A stretch of DNA of 64,000 nt from Aculops lycopersici (GCA_015350385.1 WNKI01000001.1:6848010-6912009), one strand, 5' to 3'; shown: positions 11,076 to 23,079, counted from the stretch's first letter. The notes: generated by a model not told the origin, from the letters alone. A program made the numbers and translations.

Positions 11076-12544
11076 TTGTGTTTGAGCTTCGAGTTGAAAC
11101 TATCAAAGCATGCAATACAATGTAGACGAAGCAAGAGATGAGTCCAAAGATTCTATTATGTCAAGTAGAACCTATAGCCTCCTTAAGGCTTAACTCGCTA
11201 CTTGGAGGTTATTGATTGAGTCATTCCATCTATAATTATATATATAAATGGTGCAACTCGCTAGTGACCATCATTAGTGAGAGTGAGTCGCAAGGAGCTC
11301 ATCAGGGTCAAACAAACCAACCATCCTACCATCCTACCAACCAACCAAAACCATCGACTTTGTCATTGTTGTGTAACTCAAAAGGAAAGGGGAAGGCGAC
11401 ATTAGAAGAGGCTCGCCCATCATTAGACTTGAACTTCCGGTTGCAATGATGATACATCGTATGAAGCGGCAAGCAAACTAACAACATCAACCACTACATC
11501 TGACTTACCCTGTCCACCCCCGCGAGTACGATAAATAATAAACCACTATCAACTCCTTCCCCATGAGTTCGCATGCTACTTCTTTTGGCCCCTCTCCACC
11601 TTCTTCATTTCCCTCCTCTTGAACTAGAAGAAGAACAAGAAGAAGGAGAACAATTCGCCAATGCCACCGACCGTTGCCCAAAACATCTTCGCAAGCCTGT
11701 ACACTTCCGCTTCTACTTAGCAACAGGAATTACGCCACCCAAATAGTCGTCCCCTGGGCCTGGCTGACCAACTTCCTGTTTGCCAACAACTAGAACCATC
11801 TTGCTAACTCGCTCTCCTCCTACGATTTGCACCACCACTAACATCAACCAAGTCCACACAATATTGCGATAGTCTCGATACAAAATAACACATTTGATTT
11901 ATGTGCATCAGCAGAGTTTGGCCTCGAAAACCCCTTGCGAGTGTTGCTTAAACGGAAGAAAGTTTTGCCACGAACATTAAGCTTATGCTCAACACAAATT
12001 TGCTCGACTAGACTCGACTCAACTAAACTAAACTTGCTTGTTCCTGATGAGACTGGCGCTCATTGGGATTCCGCTAGCACAGTTACTTATCTAATACGAT
12101 ACGATCCTATACAAAAAGTCACTCGCTCATTTGAGCCAGAAACTAGGCGCCGCCGACGACTGCTGCCATTGCCACTGCCATCGCAGATGAGGCGCTTGTC
12201 GCTATGCGCATTCTGAACTTGCAACCTCGGCGGTGAGTTAGTGTTCTAGCCTTTCTCTTGTGTATTATAACGGCTAATATTACGATGGGGCCTCATAATC
12301 TTCTCTAGAACTAAAGCTTTGGCCACTCGCTAGCAGTAACGGTCGAGCTTCTTTTAATGTACTCAAACTGAGAGCGCGCAGATGAGAATGGGATGTTTTC
12401 AACTCTTCGATGGAGCAGTTTATTTTTATTTACAATATTACATAAGAAAACAGACCATGTTTAGTCCTCAAGGAGTAAGGAACAACTTCTGCCGATTTTA
12501 ACCAAGACCAAAACCAAGGCAACAGCAATAGCAAAGCCGGAGTT
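11076..12544. other. Intergenic and probable 5' UTR of F-spondin
   Basis: No coding exon is supported. A strong donor-like CGGCG/GTGAGTTAG at about 12232 precedes the spondin start by 310 bp, so an untranslated first exon with an intron before 12545 is possible. Confidence 0.45.
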
Positions 12545-15500
12545 ATGATCATGGCTTCAGTTGGTTTCAAGTTTACAACTATAGCCGTTAGCGGGCAGGT
12601 AGCTATCAACAGAATGTTACAAAAATCATCTATTCTGTCCATGATGTTATTATTGATTGTCGTTCTCCTATCGAATGCTTCAATTTTAGAAATCTATTGC
12701 ACAAACATCGATCATCTGCAAGAAACCCACAGGCATCGTTATCATCATCATCATCATCACAGTCACAACCATCACCATCAAGCTGCTGCTTCTCATTCTT
12801 CTACTTTGAGGCGAGTTTCTAGTGATGATAGTAACATAAATCAGTCAAAAGAATATAGTGACGAGAGAACAAAAGAATTTGTTAACTCTAGATCCTCGAG
12901 AGACATTAAGTTTGTCCAATCTGATTCAATAGAAGGTAATCAATATCTGAATGATCAACCGATGATTTTAGACCAATGTTGTGCTTGTGATGAGGCCAAA
13001 TACGAGCTTGTCTTTGAGGGTCTTTGGTCGCGATACACTCATCCTGAGGAGTTTCCTGAAAACTATTGGCTTGCTCACTTTAGTGATATCATTGGCGCCA
13101 GTCACAACAACGAGTTTAGAATGTGGGCAAACAACTCACTGGCCACCGAAGGGGTTAAGGAGTTAGCTGAAAATGGATCCACCAAGAAGCTTGAGTTTGA
13201 ATTGAAGCAAGTGTCATCGAAAACACGAACAATTATCAAAGCGAGAGAGTTGAAATATCCAACTTTGAACACAAAGACCTCGGCTGTTTTTAGAACCGAT
13301 CGTCAGCATCACCTGGTGTCCATGTTGTCAAAACTTGGACCGAGTCCCGACTGGATGGTTGGTGTCTCGGCTTTGGAGTTGTGCCAACAGGATTGCTCCT
13401 GGGTTTCGCAGAGGATAGTTAATTTGTACCTTTGGGATGCCGGCACAGATTCGGGTACAAATTTTATGTCACCCGATATGCCCACAAAACCACAGGGGAG
13501 GATACATCCATTTAAGAAAATATCACAACAAGGCCACGCAACAACCACCACCACAACCAACTCTCCGAGGCCCATGATAGATTACACAAATAACTATGAC
13601 TCCTACTACAGTCAGCGCCCACCAAAATTAGACTTCCAAAACAACTACGATGCGCTGCCAACTGGTGGTGGCGGTAGCGCCTCGAGCTTGGAGCAAACCC
13701 TCAGCTCGGATGCACCTAAACCATTTGCAAGATTAACAGTGACTAGACAGAGGATATATGAGAAATCCTGCAATGGTGAGCCCAATGGCAATGTATCAGG
13801 TGATTCGCTGCCCAACAATCCCAACCGAAGCCACATCCCTACCAACAAACAGTATCCAGATCCGACGATGCCCCCCATAGCCGCTGACTGTCGCTTCACC
13901 GAGTGGTCGGATTGGTCATCCTGTAGCTCAACATGTGGTCGTGGCATTAGAACTCGAACGCGAGCTTTCATAGATGAGAATGCTCAACAGGCCGGCTGTT
14001 CTCGGGTTGATTTGATTGAAAAGAAAATTTGCCTATCCGAATGCATAGGCAACGCAACTTGCGTTACTGAAGATTGGACAGATTGGTCCAGGTGCTCGGT
14101 TAATTGCGGTCAAGGATATCGGCGAAGAACTAGGGCAATTATCGAGAGTAAGAGGCGAGCTTGTGACTCCGTAGAGTTGGCTCAGTTTGAACCCTGCAAT
14201 GGAGCTCAGGAAAACTGTAGCAAGATCCCTAGTGAGTCCTTGAATTGCGAATTAACTGAATGGTCTAGATGGTCAGATTGTTCCGTTGCTTGTGGTAAGT
14301 TTTCTCTTTCTGACTCTGAATTATGTCGCGTTCAAATAATACTCTTTCATCATTACTAACACGACTCCATATGAACCCAAATAATCAATTCAGGTAAGGG
14401 AACCAGGATAAGGACCCGGCAGTATACCAGAAAGGACAACATTGAAAGTTGCTCGGCCAAGTTGGTGCAAAAACAATCCTGCGTCGGAAGGCGAGAGTCA
14501 TGCAGGCCGAATACTAGAGGTAAGTTGTTTTCAATCAGCTTTGCACCACCATCACCTGCATGTCGGGAAGTTGTCCCATCACTAACCCTCGATGCTTTGC
14601 TCGCAAAAACATTCCTACCCCTGCTTGCTACTCTACCGCTATTATCATTGCAATGTATATGTATATATATATATATACAAAAAATCTATCAAAGAGCTAA
14701 GAGAAACCTGCTTGAAAACCGCCGATACTGGCCCGTGTAAAGCTCGGCTAGAGAGGTGGCATTACGTTGCATCCCGTGCCATTTGCTCTAAGTTCATCTA
14801 CGGCGGTTGCCTTGGGAATGCCAACAATTTCAACTCCTTTCAAGAATGCGATAGGAGGTGTCGTTTACCTTTGAAGAATGAACCATCATCGTCATTATCA
14901 TCATCTAAAACTTAATGATATGATATAACTAGATGAGAGGTGTAACATAAATAAAAATCTGTCCCGTGCCAAATCTTACGCCTCTCAAACCGGAAGTAGC
15001 GCCAACAACCCCAAGCACGAACGTGCCAAGATCAAATCCCTACCTACCTGTGATCGATTGCAAACTCAGCGCTTGGAGTCCCTGGTCCACCTGCTCGGCT
15101 TTGTGTGGTTTCGGACGCAAAACTAGAAGCCGTTACATTATTCAGATGCCCCAAAATGGCGGCAAACAATGTGATAAAAAGTTATCTAGAACACAGAAGT
15201 GTAATGATCTGCCTCCGTGTCCTCTAGAGTACAATAACAATCAACTAGCTGGCCAAACATTAATTCAAAACGGATCCCACCCCCTTAAGGATCTGATTGG
15301 AGGTCAACAAGGAGGCCAAAGGAACCATCATGGCAAGAGTTTCCATACCACCACTACCACAACCACAGCCTCCAGTTCCATGCTAGACGACGAGGATGAC
15401 AGTAAGTTCTCACGTTTGCGATTATCAGAGTCGGGAATTTTACAACCGGCAAGCTTCAATGCTAATCTATCAATGATACGCGATAGTGTCGGCGGTGGTG

Positions 15501-16135
15501 GTGCCGGCTTGCTAAAGCCTGAGTTAGAGGTATTAGGTAGTTCAAGTTTTCACATTAGAAATGGTCATGTCTATTTAGATCCAATTGATGATTATACAGT
15601 AACCAATTGAAAGTCGGCAAAGCTTACTAAAAACCAATCTAACAATGCGCTTGTAACAACTATTCTGCCTTGTTGCTCAACGTTAACAGACTTATAAAAC
15701 ATATCACCTTGTTTATTATAAATTAACTTATCCTATCTCATGACTTTCTCCGCAAAGCTTGATGAATACAATGCCTACTCTCTTGTTCTTCGCAACACGT
15801 GAATAAATCTCATCAATTCTTGGCTTAGACAACTCTCAAAAACTTTTCTGGAGTTGAAGTTCAGTTAGCCATCGATGATGACAACTGACGTATCTCATTC
15901 AAATCTGCCACCTCTTTTTGTCCAACATGTAGGTGATGATGGTGGGAAAGACAATCCCGAGGATGAGCCTTGCAGATATGGTGACTGGTCCAAATGGTCC
16001 GAATGCGAGGTTGTCTGTCAACCAGTCAAGAAAGGATCTACCAAAGTACGACAGAGAATTCCATTGGAGGGTCAAAACAAGCAGTGTAGAGTATTAGAGG
16101 AGTACTTCTATTGCGACCCAAATACATATTGCTAG
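12545..16135 (+). CDS. SPON1: F-spondin-like extracellular matrix protein, multi-exon
   Basis: Secreted matrix/axon-guidance type protein. Proposed exons are 12545-14294, 14394-14519, 14997-15401 and 15933-16135; all phases agree and give 827 residues. Order: signal peptide (hydrophobic stretch after Met24), His-rich low-complexity linker, Spondin_N domain (about 150-330; YELVFEGLWSRYTHPEEFP, MVGVSALELC), the family segment ARLTVTRQRIYEKSC, then thrombospondin type 1 repeats (WSDWSSCSSTCGRG; WTDWSRCSVNCGQG; WSRWSDCSVACGKG across the first splice; WSPWSTCSALCGFG) and a last diverged one (WSKWSECEVVCQ). The vertebrate N-terminal reeler domain is absent. An alternative Kunitz exon lies between exons 2 and 3. 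The final stop overlaps the stop of the convergent DnaJ gene. Start: Met1, Met3 or Met24 are all possible. Confidence 0.85.
14704..14915 (+). CDS. SPON1: Alternative Kunitz/BPTI exon of the spondin gene
   Basis: The frame encodes a complete Kunitz domain with six cysteines (C at GPCKA, FIYGGC, ECDRRC) and Lys at the P1 position, which predicts a trypsin-like target. Both acceptors (AG at 14702-14703, or 14693-14694) fit the phase of spondin exon 2. The frame then stops at 14913-14915, and AATAAA follows at 14950. The exon can therefore end the transcript, giving a 695-residue isoform with three TSP1 repeats plus Kunitz. Skipping it joins exon 2 to 14997 in frame. The only donor that would keep the final Cys and the phase (14863, GTTTAC) is weak, so a cassette reading is less likely but not excluded. 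Confidence 0.7.
14950..14955 (+). promoter_or_regulatory. AATAAA after the Kunitz exon
   Basis: Lies 34 bp past the in-frame stop of the Kunitz exon and inside the intron of the long spondin isoform, consistent with intronic polyadenylation. Confidence 0.5.
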
Positions 16136-16782
16136 CGACCAAATAAAGCAACTCCCAGTGCGGAGAACGCACATATTGTTAGCAATAGTCTCAATTGAAA
16201 TTGCTTTACATCAAGTTTAGCATGGTAAGCCTCTCGCTCTCTCTTAGGACGTTCCTTGTATTTCCACATTCTTGCCTCTGGATCCCATCGGCGGATATAA
16301 TAAAATCGATTGAATTGAGTGCCATCATAGTGATGATCTTCAAATGGACGAAACTTCATCTCGCCCGGATCATCTTTGTTTAGTGTCTTGTAAACATGTT
16401 GGATGTGATTCATGCTAATAGGTTCTCCGGGTTGACTCCTAGGCGCGGGTCGCGATGTGGTGCTTGTGGGTTTAGATTTTGATTCTCCATAAAAAGAAAC
16501 AGGGCCCGTCTCCCTGTCGTATATCCTTCGCTTTGAAGTATCACTTAATATTTCATAGGCCTCAGAGATCTCTTGAAATTTGATTGCGGCCGCCGGATTG
16601 TCCTTATTAGCATCGGGGTGATGAGTTTTCGCCTTGGTATAGTAGGCGGTTTTAATTTGATCAGCTGTGGCTGTCCTCCGTACGCCTAGAGTGTTGTAAT
16701 AATCCTTTATTCGATTTGCATGTGTAATATGAATTTCTCTGATACACTGCGGACCAATAGTTAGTTTGGCTAGTTTAAACAT
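16132..16782 (-). CDS. DNAJC30: DNAJC30-like mitochondrial J-domain protein
   Basis: 216 residues, single exon, ATG at 16782 (the frame is open to a GTG at 16794). A J domain occupies about 27-90 with the intact HPD motif (THHPDANKDN) that stimulates Hsp70 ATPase. It is followed by a basic, proline-containing linker and one C-terminal hydrophobic helix (LLLTICAFSALGVALF) ending in GR. J domain first, a single C-terminal membrane segment and this length match DNAJC30, a mitochondrial inner-membrane protein associated with ATP synthase. The N-terminus (MFKLAKLTIGPQC) could be a presequence. It is convergent with spondin and the stop codons overlap. It is divergent from IRP1 with 381 bp between starts. 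Confidence 0.75.
   Translation of the reverse strand: MFKLAKLTIGPQCIREIHITHANRIKDYYNTLGVRRTATADQIKTAYYTKAKTHHPDANKDNPAAAIKFQEISEAYEILSDTSKRRIYDRETGPVSFYGESKSKPTSTTSRPAPRSQPGEPISMNHIQHVYKTLNKDDPGEMKFRPFEDHHYDGTQFNRFYYIRRWDPEARMWKYKERPKREREAYHAKLDVKQFQLRLLLTICAFSALGVALFGR
16142..16147 (+). promoter_or_regulatory. AATAAA poly(A) signal of the long spondin mRNA
   Basis: AATAAA begins 6 bp after the spondin stop codon. Cleavage would fall within the antisense DnaJ coding sequence. Confidence 0.6.
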
Positions 16783-17163
16783 AATGAAACTCACTATGTT
16801 TAATTAGAATATAGATAAGGAGGGTCCTTTAGATAGTCATTTTCAAGTAGATCAACGAGCCCTCTCAAGTTGTTTATTTACCATCAAGAGCGTGATTGGT
16901 CCACGAGTGAGATTCGCTTTCGACCGATTGTACAGGTCGATGCAAAAAAAAGAAACCTCGCTCACTTGATCAAATCTCCAAAACGCGAGGAGAAGTGTCT
17001 TGTTAGAATGTTGAAGATTTTAATCGTGAAACAGCTCCTTACGTCAGCATCTTGTCTTGATAATCTTTATTATTATATTTTGTGATGATTCGAAACTCAT
17101 AATTAGTGAACATAAGTATCGATATTTTTCGGCTCAGATAAACTTATTTTTATCCATTCAAAC

Positions 17164-20100
17164 ATGACAAGTCGAGGGGAGAATCAATTTGATAATCTCC
17201 TTGGGAATCTCGAGGTCAATGGACAGACCTACAAGTATTATGACTTGAAGAAGCTAAACGATCCTCGTTATGGTAAGTTCTAGATCAACTATCATGCAAT
17301 CGTCCAAAACAGTATAATTCTAATACACGACACTACCCAACTACAGAGAAACTACCAATCTCGATCAAGGTCCTTCTCGAGGCAGCTGTCAGAAATTGTG
17401 ACAACTTTTCCATCAAGCCTAATGATATCGAGAAAATACTGGATTGGAAGAAGAGCCAATATGCCACCGACAACGATATTCCATTCAAACCGGCCAGAGT
17501 TTTACTTCAAGATCTGACCGGTGTTGCTGTAGTAGTCGACTTTGCTGGCATGAGAGATGCTTATGCCCAGCTAGGTGGCAAGGCGGAACGTATCAATCCT
17601 TTGTGTCAGGTGGATTTGGTTGTCGATCATTCAGTGCAAGTTGATTTTGCCAAGACGTAAGTATTAAGCCGATTATAGATTACATATTAGAATAGTCTAT
17701 TTAGCTCTATCAGTTTACGATCTCTATACCCTAGTCAAGAAAGCATAGCTTCATTCTTTCCTCGATAAGTCATGGCATGCAAATTACTATACTGATTAAA
17801 ACCTCATGTGAACTGACACGGCCATGATTCAATTTAACTCTCTCAAAAAGATTGATGAAGATAACTAGAGAACGAACTGCCACAAATCCAACCGTCCCAC
17901 CGCAACGGCTAAAACAAGTATTATCACCAGTGATACGATCAGCAAGCAATCTATCGCCTAGTCATTATAGGAATCAATATTTTAACAATCATAATCACAA
18001 CAATCACCTACATCATAACCAAAGTCACACAAGCACTAGTCATATTAATCCTTTAGATCAAAATGATTCATCATTAAGACTGCCAAAGTTATGTGGCGAT
18101 TGTGACGCATTGAACTATTGTCAATTAGCCCGTAATCTCGGCCATAACCACTCAGCTCACTTAACTAGTCATAAAGTCATCAATGGAATCATTAGGATCC
18201 CAGGAGAAGGGCAAAGTCTGCCAGACCAACATATATTAGCTGAAAAGCTGAAGTTACGTTACAGAACATGTCCATTCCATCGAGAGCTTTCACTAGGGTA
18301 GAGATTCGAACAGTTTTTGAAGTTTCTGCCATCAAATCTATATGCTAGACCAGTTTTAAGATTAGATTTCTAACAGATAGTTTATCTCTTTTCATATCTC
18401 GATTTCAGCGCCGACTCATTGCAAAAAAATCAGGACTTCGAATTCGAACGGAACAAGGAGCGATTTAGATTGTTCAAATGGGCCACCAAGAGCATGGACA
18501 ATTTCCGTATTATTCCTCCTGGATCGGGTATTGTGCATCAAATCAACCTTGAATATCTAGCGCATGTTGTCTACAAGAACGAGGACAATCTGTTGTATCC
18601 TGACTCGCTCGTAGGAGCAGACAGTCACACTGTTATGATCAACGGTCTCGGAATTGTCGGTTATGGTTGCGGAGGTATCGAGTGTGAGGCTGTCATGCTT
18701 GGTCAAATTCTATCCTTGTCCATTCCACAAGTCGTTGGGTACAAGCTAACGGGTAAACTTGATCGCTATGCTACTTCAACTGATCTGGTATTAACTATAA
18801 CCAAGCACTTGAGATCTGTTGGCGTCATTGGCAAGTTTATTGAATTCTTTGGACCAGGTTTAGCTCAACTATCGCTAGCCGATCGCGCAACTATTGCTAA
18901 CATGTGCCCAGAATACGGAGCCACTGTTGCCTTCTTCCCAGTCGACGACAAAACCATTGGATATCTTAAGCAAACTGGAAGGGATTCTCAGTTGATCGCT
19001 TACGTTGAAAAGTATTTGAGGGAGGTCAAGATGTTCCGTAATGACTTCAACGACAGCAACGAGGATCCAGAGTTTTCCCAAATTTTAGAACTCGACTTGG
19101 GAACTGTTTGTCCATCAGTGAGCGGACCCAAAAGACCCCATGACCGGGTGCCATTCAGCGAGTTCAAACAAGACTTCATTTCTTGCCTTCAATCACCTGT
19201 TGGCTTCAAGGGTTTCGGATTGACACCAGAGCAATTGGCCAAGAACTCAGTACCATTCAATTACGAGGGTAAGGATTACGTTTTGGAGCATGGATCCGTT
19301 GTCATCGCAGCTATCACTAGTTGTACAAACACGTCTAACCCATCGGTTATGCTTGGGGCTGGTCTTTTGGCTAAGAAAGCTGTTGAGGCTGGACTATCGG
19401 TGAAGCCATACATTAAGACGAGTCTCTCGCCCGGTAGTGGAGTTGTCACATATTATTTGAAAAACTCCGGTGTCTTGCCATATCTAGAAAAGTTGGGTTT
19501 CTTTGTGGTGGGTTATGGATGTCAGACTTGTATTGGAAACTCAGGACCATTGGAGCCATCAGTGGTGGACGCTATCAAGGAAGCCGATCTTGTTACAGTT
19601 GGAGTACTATCAGGAAACAGAAACTTCGAGGGTCGTGTTCACCCAATGACTCGAGCCAATTATCTGGCCTCGCCTTTGATAGTTGTAGCTTGTGCCATTG
19701 CAGGTAAGGTGATCGATTTTGAGAAAGAGCCATTGGGCATCTCGGCCGATGGCAAGCCAGTTTACCTGCGCGATGTATGGCCAACCAAGGAAGAGATCGA
19801 GGTTGTGGAACAAAGCCACGTGGTAGAGTCTATGTTTAGAGAGGTATATCAGAACATTGAGGAGGGAAATAAGAATTGGGCCGAGTTGGATGCACCCAAG
19901 AGTTTGCATTACCCATGGGACCCAAGTTCCAACTATTTGAAGAAACCATTCTTCTATGACAACGTTTCGAGGGACCTTGACACAAAGAACATATCGAAGA
20001 TTAACAATGCAAAGGCCTTACTGCATTTGGGTGATTCCATATCCACTGACATGATTAGTCCTGCAGGTGCCATCAGTCGCACAAGTCCGGCTTACAGATA

Positions 20101-20695
20101 CTTAACCGAGCGTGGGGTGAAACCTAAGGACATCAACTCTTATGGCTCATATCGTGGCAATGACGCCATCATGATACGGGGAACTTTCGCAAACATTCGT
20201 CTCTCGAACAAGTTGCTAGGTTCAGTGCAGAAGCCAAGAACACTGTACTTGCCCACCAATGAGGAGTTGGATGTTTATGACGCGTCCATTAAGTATAAGG
20301 AAACAGGTACGCCACTGATTATTATTGCTGGCAAAGAATATGGTTGTGGTTCGTCCCGTGATTGGGCAGCAAAGGGTGCGGTTGGTTTGGGTGTAAAGGC
20401 GGTTATTGCCGAGAGCTATGAGCGCATCCATCGTAGCAATCTCATTGGTATGAGCATATTACCATTGCAATTCCTCGAGGGTCAAAGCTCAGAGAGTCTC
20501 AAGTTGAGCGGTAGAGAAACTTTTACCATAGATATCGGTGAGAAGTTGTCACCTAGACAAAAGGCCACTGTTTATGTCGAGGGGGGAGCGGTGGATAAGT
20601 TTGAGGTAGAAGTTCGCTTCGATACTGAAGTTGAGATAGAGTATTACAAGCACGGTGGTATCTTGCACTACATGCTTAGGCAACTTCTTCAATAG
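17164..20695 (+). CDS. IRP1: Iron-regulatory protein 1 / cytosolic aconitase
   Basis: Bifunctional [4Fe-4S] aconitase (citrate/isocitrate) and IRE-binding regulator. Exons are 17164-17272, 17347-17656 and 18409-20695, giving 901 residues without the extra exon described separately. The sequence follows animal ACO1 throughout: FKPARVLLQDLTGV, PDSLVGADSHTVM, cluster ligands in ITSCTNTSNPS and GYGCQTCIGNSGP, GNRNFEGRVHP, and the domain 4 loop GSSRDWAAKGAVG with SYERIHRSNLIGM. The motif before SSRD is GCG where animal IRP1 commonly has GAG. All three cluster cysteines are present, so aconitase activity is expected. Introns are 74 bp and 752 bp; the second contains a phase-matched ORF. It is divergent from DNAJC30. 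Confidence 0.93.
17851..18297 (+). CDS. IRP1: Candidate IRP2-type insertion exon within IRP1 intron 2
   Basis: A 447-bp (149-codon) exon fits between exons 2 and 3. The acceptor TCTCAAAAAG and donor AGG/GTAGAG both keep phase 2, and there is no stop inside. It would be flanked by 194- and 111-bp introns, the normal size here. The insert falls after about residue 139 (between VDFAKT and ADSLQKNQ). That is the position where vertebrate IRP2 carries its Cys-rich 73-residue insertion relative to IRP1. It contains an Asn/His-rich half, then KLCGDCDALNYCQLARN and a terminal RTCPFH, resembling in order the CxxxxxCxxxC..GRN cluster and the CPFH of IRP2 as I recall it. Splicing is predicted, not shown. 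Confidence 0.6.
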
Positions 20696-21638
20696 CTGGC
20701 TAAAGGACACTTGCAGCATGAGATCTATCAGTGGCCGATTAAATACAAACTCTCAAGCTACCACTAAATAGCCATCAAGAAACTCTTCCAGATCATACAC
20801 ACTGTAAGAATCCAATTCCTGGGTGGTGACTTACAGCTAAATCATATCTCAAGCTGGGCTTGTTCCAAACAAACACTTGTTAAAACAAAACACAACTTTT
20901 GGACTTCTATTCCTGAATATCATTTCATCGGCGGCCAGATAAGCGATGGCGCTAGCGTCTAGTTATCTTTGAGGTACCTTTACGATTATTGAAAAAATGT
21001 CACCAATCTTTGTAACGAAAAGTTCAACTTGATCGTACATAATCAAACACTTACAAGGGGAAAATAAATGATCCAATTTTGCTTACCACGCAAATTGCAA
21101 AGTGAATACGTCTCATCTGATTCCATGCATATCATTTGCCTCGACATCTATATAGTTGATTTCAGGGTAGTCAGAGTCATCGTCACCCTCGTCGTTGTTA
21201 TCGACGATTCAAGTAGACGTCTATCCCACTAGCACTATCCTCTTTGAGCAGTCAAGAATCACGCCTGTTGATTCTTATTTTGGCACAATATAGCATTTAG
21301 TAGAAGCGAGATCTTGAGAGGGGGACGTAGAATTAGATCTCTAACGCAGAGGTGGTGTCGCCAGTTATCTTTTATATCAGAAATTGTGGTGAGTAAAAGT
21401 GGATAGTTGCGAGTGAGTAGGTGAAAAGCTTAGAGAGTGCGATATTAACAACTGACTGTGATAATAATAACAACTAGTCATAATCATCATCACCACCGTG
21501 ACCCCACATCACCTGTGATATTTGCGCCAAATCAGCTGCGCGCGGTGAACCAAGAGGAGAAAATATTACGCTAAGAGCTCTCATTGTACTAAAGCGATTT
21601 ATCAAGTGATATTAGCAGCAACTCAATAAGCACTTGAG
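20696..21638. other. IRP1 3' UTR and PLA2G15 upstream region
   Basis: ATTAAA near 20739 is a plausible IRP1 poly(A) signal. No coding exon is supported. A 30-codon acidic frame on the minus strand near 21119-21213 is isolated and was not called. Confidence 0.5.
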
Positions 21639-23074
21639 ATGAGAGAAACTATTTTATCGACAATTGTATTGTTGATACTTCTGAACCAAACAGTCCATAT
21701 ACTAGCCTCCGTATCCAATCGCACACAATACACCCATAGCCGGTTGGTGTTAACGAATGACATTCATCACGCCAATGATGCTAGTGACTCTTCCGGTTGG
21801 TCAATACCCTCTACCATCGGCAAGCTAAGCCCAATTATCCTGCTGCCCGGCGATGGAGGCAGTCGATTACAGGCAAAGCTAGACCGCCCAGAGGTATCAC
21901 ATCTCTACTGTGAGCGGAAGTCGAATGATTGGTACGATCTATGGCTCAACCTGTCGCTTCTGGTTCCATTTGCCATCGACTGTTGGCTCGAAAAGTAAGT
22001 ATATCTGCTTGTGTGATTTAGTTTGCGTTCTTTCTATTCAACGCCACTCGACATCTAGAACAACGCTCTAACATTCCATTTCACATGAATACATTACAAT
22101 TAAGCATGAAGCTAAGCTACAACTCCACCTCAAGAACCACCAGAAATGCGCCAGGCGTCATCACTAGGGTCAATGGGTTTGGAAAAGCCGAGTCGGTTGA
22201 GTTTGTGGATCCATCTAGACTCTACGGTACCAACTACTTCGACTCGCTGGTCAAGCAACTTGTGGAGCTTGGCTATGAGCGCGACAAGAACATCCTCGGT
22301 GCCCCATATGATTTCCGTCGTGCACCTAATGAACTGCAAGATTTCTTCGTGGACCTCAAGGGTTTGGTTGAAAAGACTTATAGGTCCAATGGAGATGAGA
22401 AGGTTGTGTTTATTTGTCACTCCATGGGCTGTTTGAATGCTCTGTACTTCCTGCGCCACAATCCACAGTCATGGAAAGACAAGTACATGCGCTCGATGAT
22501 TTCCCTGTCCGGGCCTTGGGGTGGATCAGTGAAGGCAATAAAGGCGTTCGCATCCGGCGATAACTTTGGCGTTGTTGTGATCCCATCATTGTCAATTAGA
22601 AAGGATGTTAGGACTTTTCCTAGTCTGGCCTACCTGCTGCCAAAACCTGAGATTTGGCCATCGGACAAAACATTGGTAAGACACAAGAGCAAGAGGTACA
22701 CTGTTGGAGATTACAAAGAATTCTTCACCGACATCAAATTCCCGACTGGTTATGAGATGTGGCTCGACGTCAAGAACTTGACCTCGCCATCCGACGCGCC
22801 AGGTATCGAGGTCCACTGTCTCCACGGACACAAGGTCCATACGCCGGATATGCTCGACTACCAGGTCGGTGGCTTTCCGGACGCCAAGCCAAGAGTAAGA
22901 TATGGAGATGGAGATGGAACAGTCAACTTGAACAGTCTACAAGCTTGCATCAAATGGGCAGACAAACAAAAGGAAGCAGTCCATTATAAAAACTTCACCA
23001 GCATCGACCACATGACCATCATGAGTGACGGCAAAGTTTTGGACTACATTGGTGAAGCTCTAGTTAAATTCTGA
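21639..23074 (+). CDS. PLA2G15: Group XV lysosomal phospholipase A2 (LCAT family)
   Basis: Lysosomal acyl-ceramide-forming phospholipase/transacylase. Exons are 21639-21994 and 22105-23074; a 110-bp intron in phase 2 gives 441 residues. There is a signal peptide (ILSTIVLLILLNQTVHILA), then the LCAT start PIILLPGDGGSRLQAKL, the lid/disulphide region with YCERKS, and the alpha/beta hydrolase body with the catalytic Ser in CHSMGC (about 224), Asp in GDGDGTVN and His in SIDHMTIM. APYDFRRAPNE and ASGDNFGVVVIP match PLA2G15 rather than LCAT. Several N-glycosylation sites are visible. It is convergent with EIF3A, 24 bp apart. Confidence 0.92.
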
Positions 23075-23079
23075 TAATA

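Noticed and set aside
20728..20733. CAGTGG in the IRP1 3' region as an iron-responsive element
   Set aside because: The five bases on either side do not pair and there is no bulged C, so it cannot form an IRE.
21119..21213. Acidic 30-codon minus-strand frame (DNNDEGDDDSDYPEIN)
   Set aside because: It is isolated, preceded by an in-frame stop, has no splice partner and no start, and overlaps a simple GAC/GAT-rich stretch.
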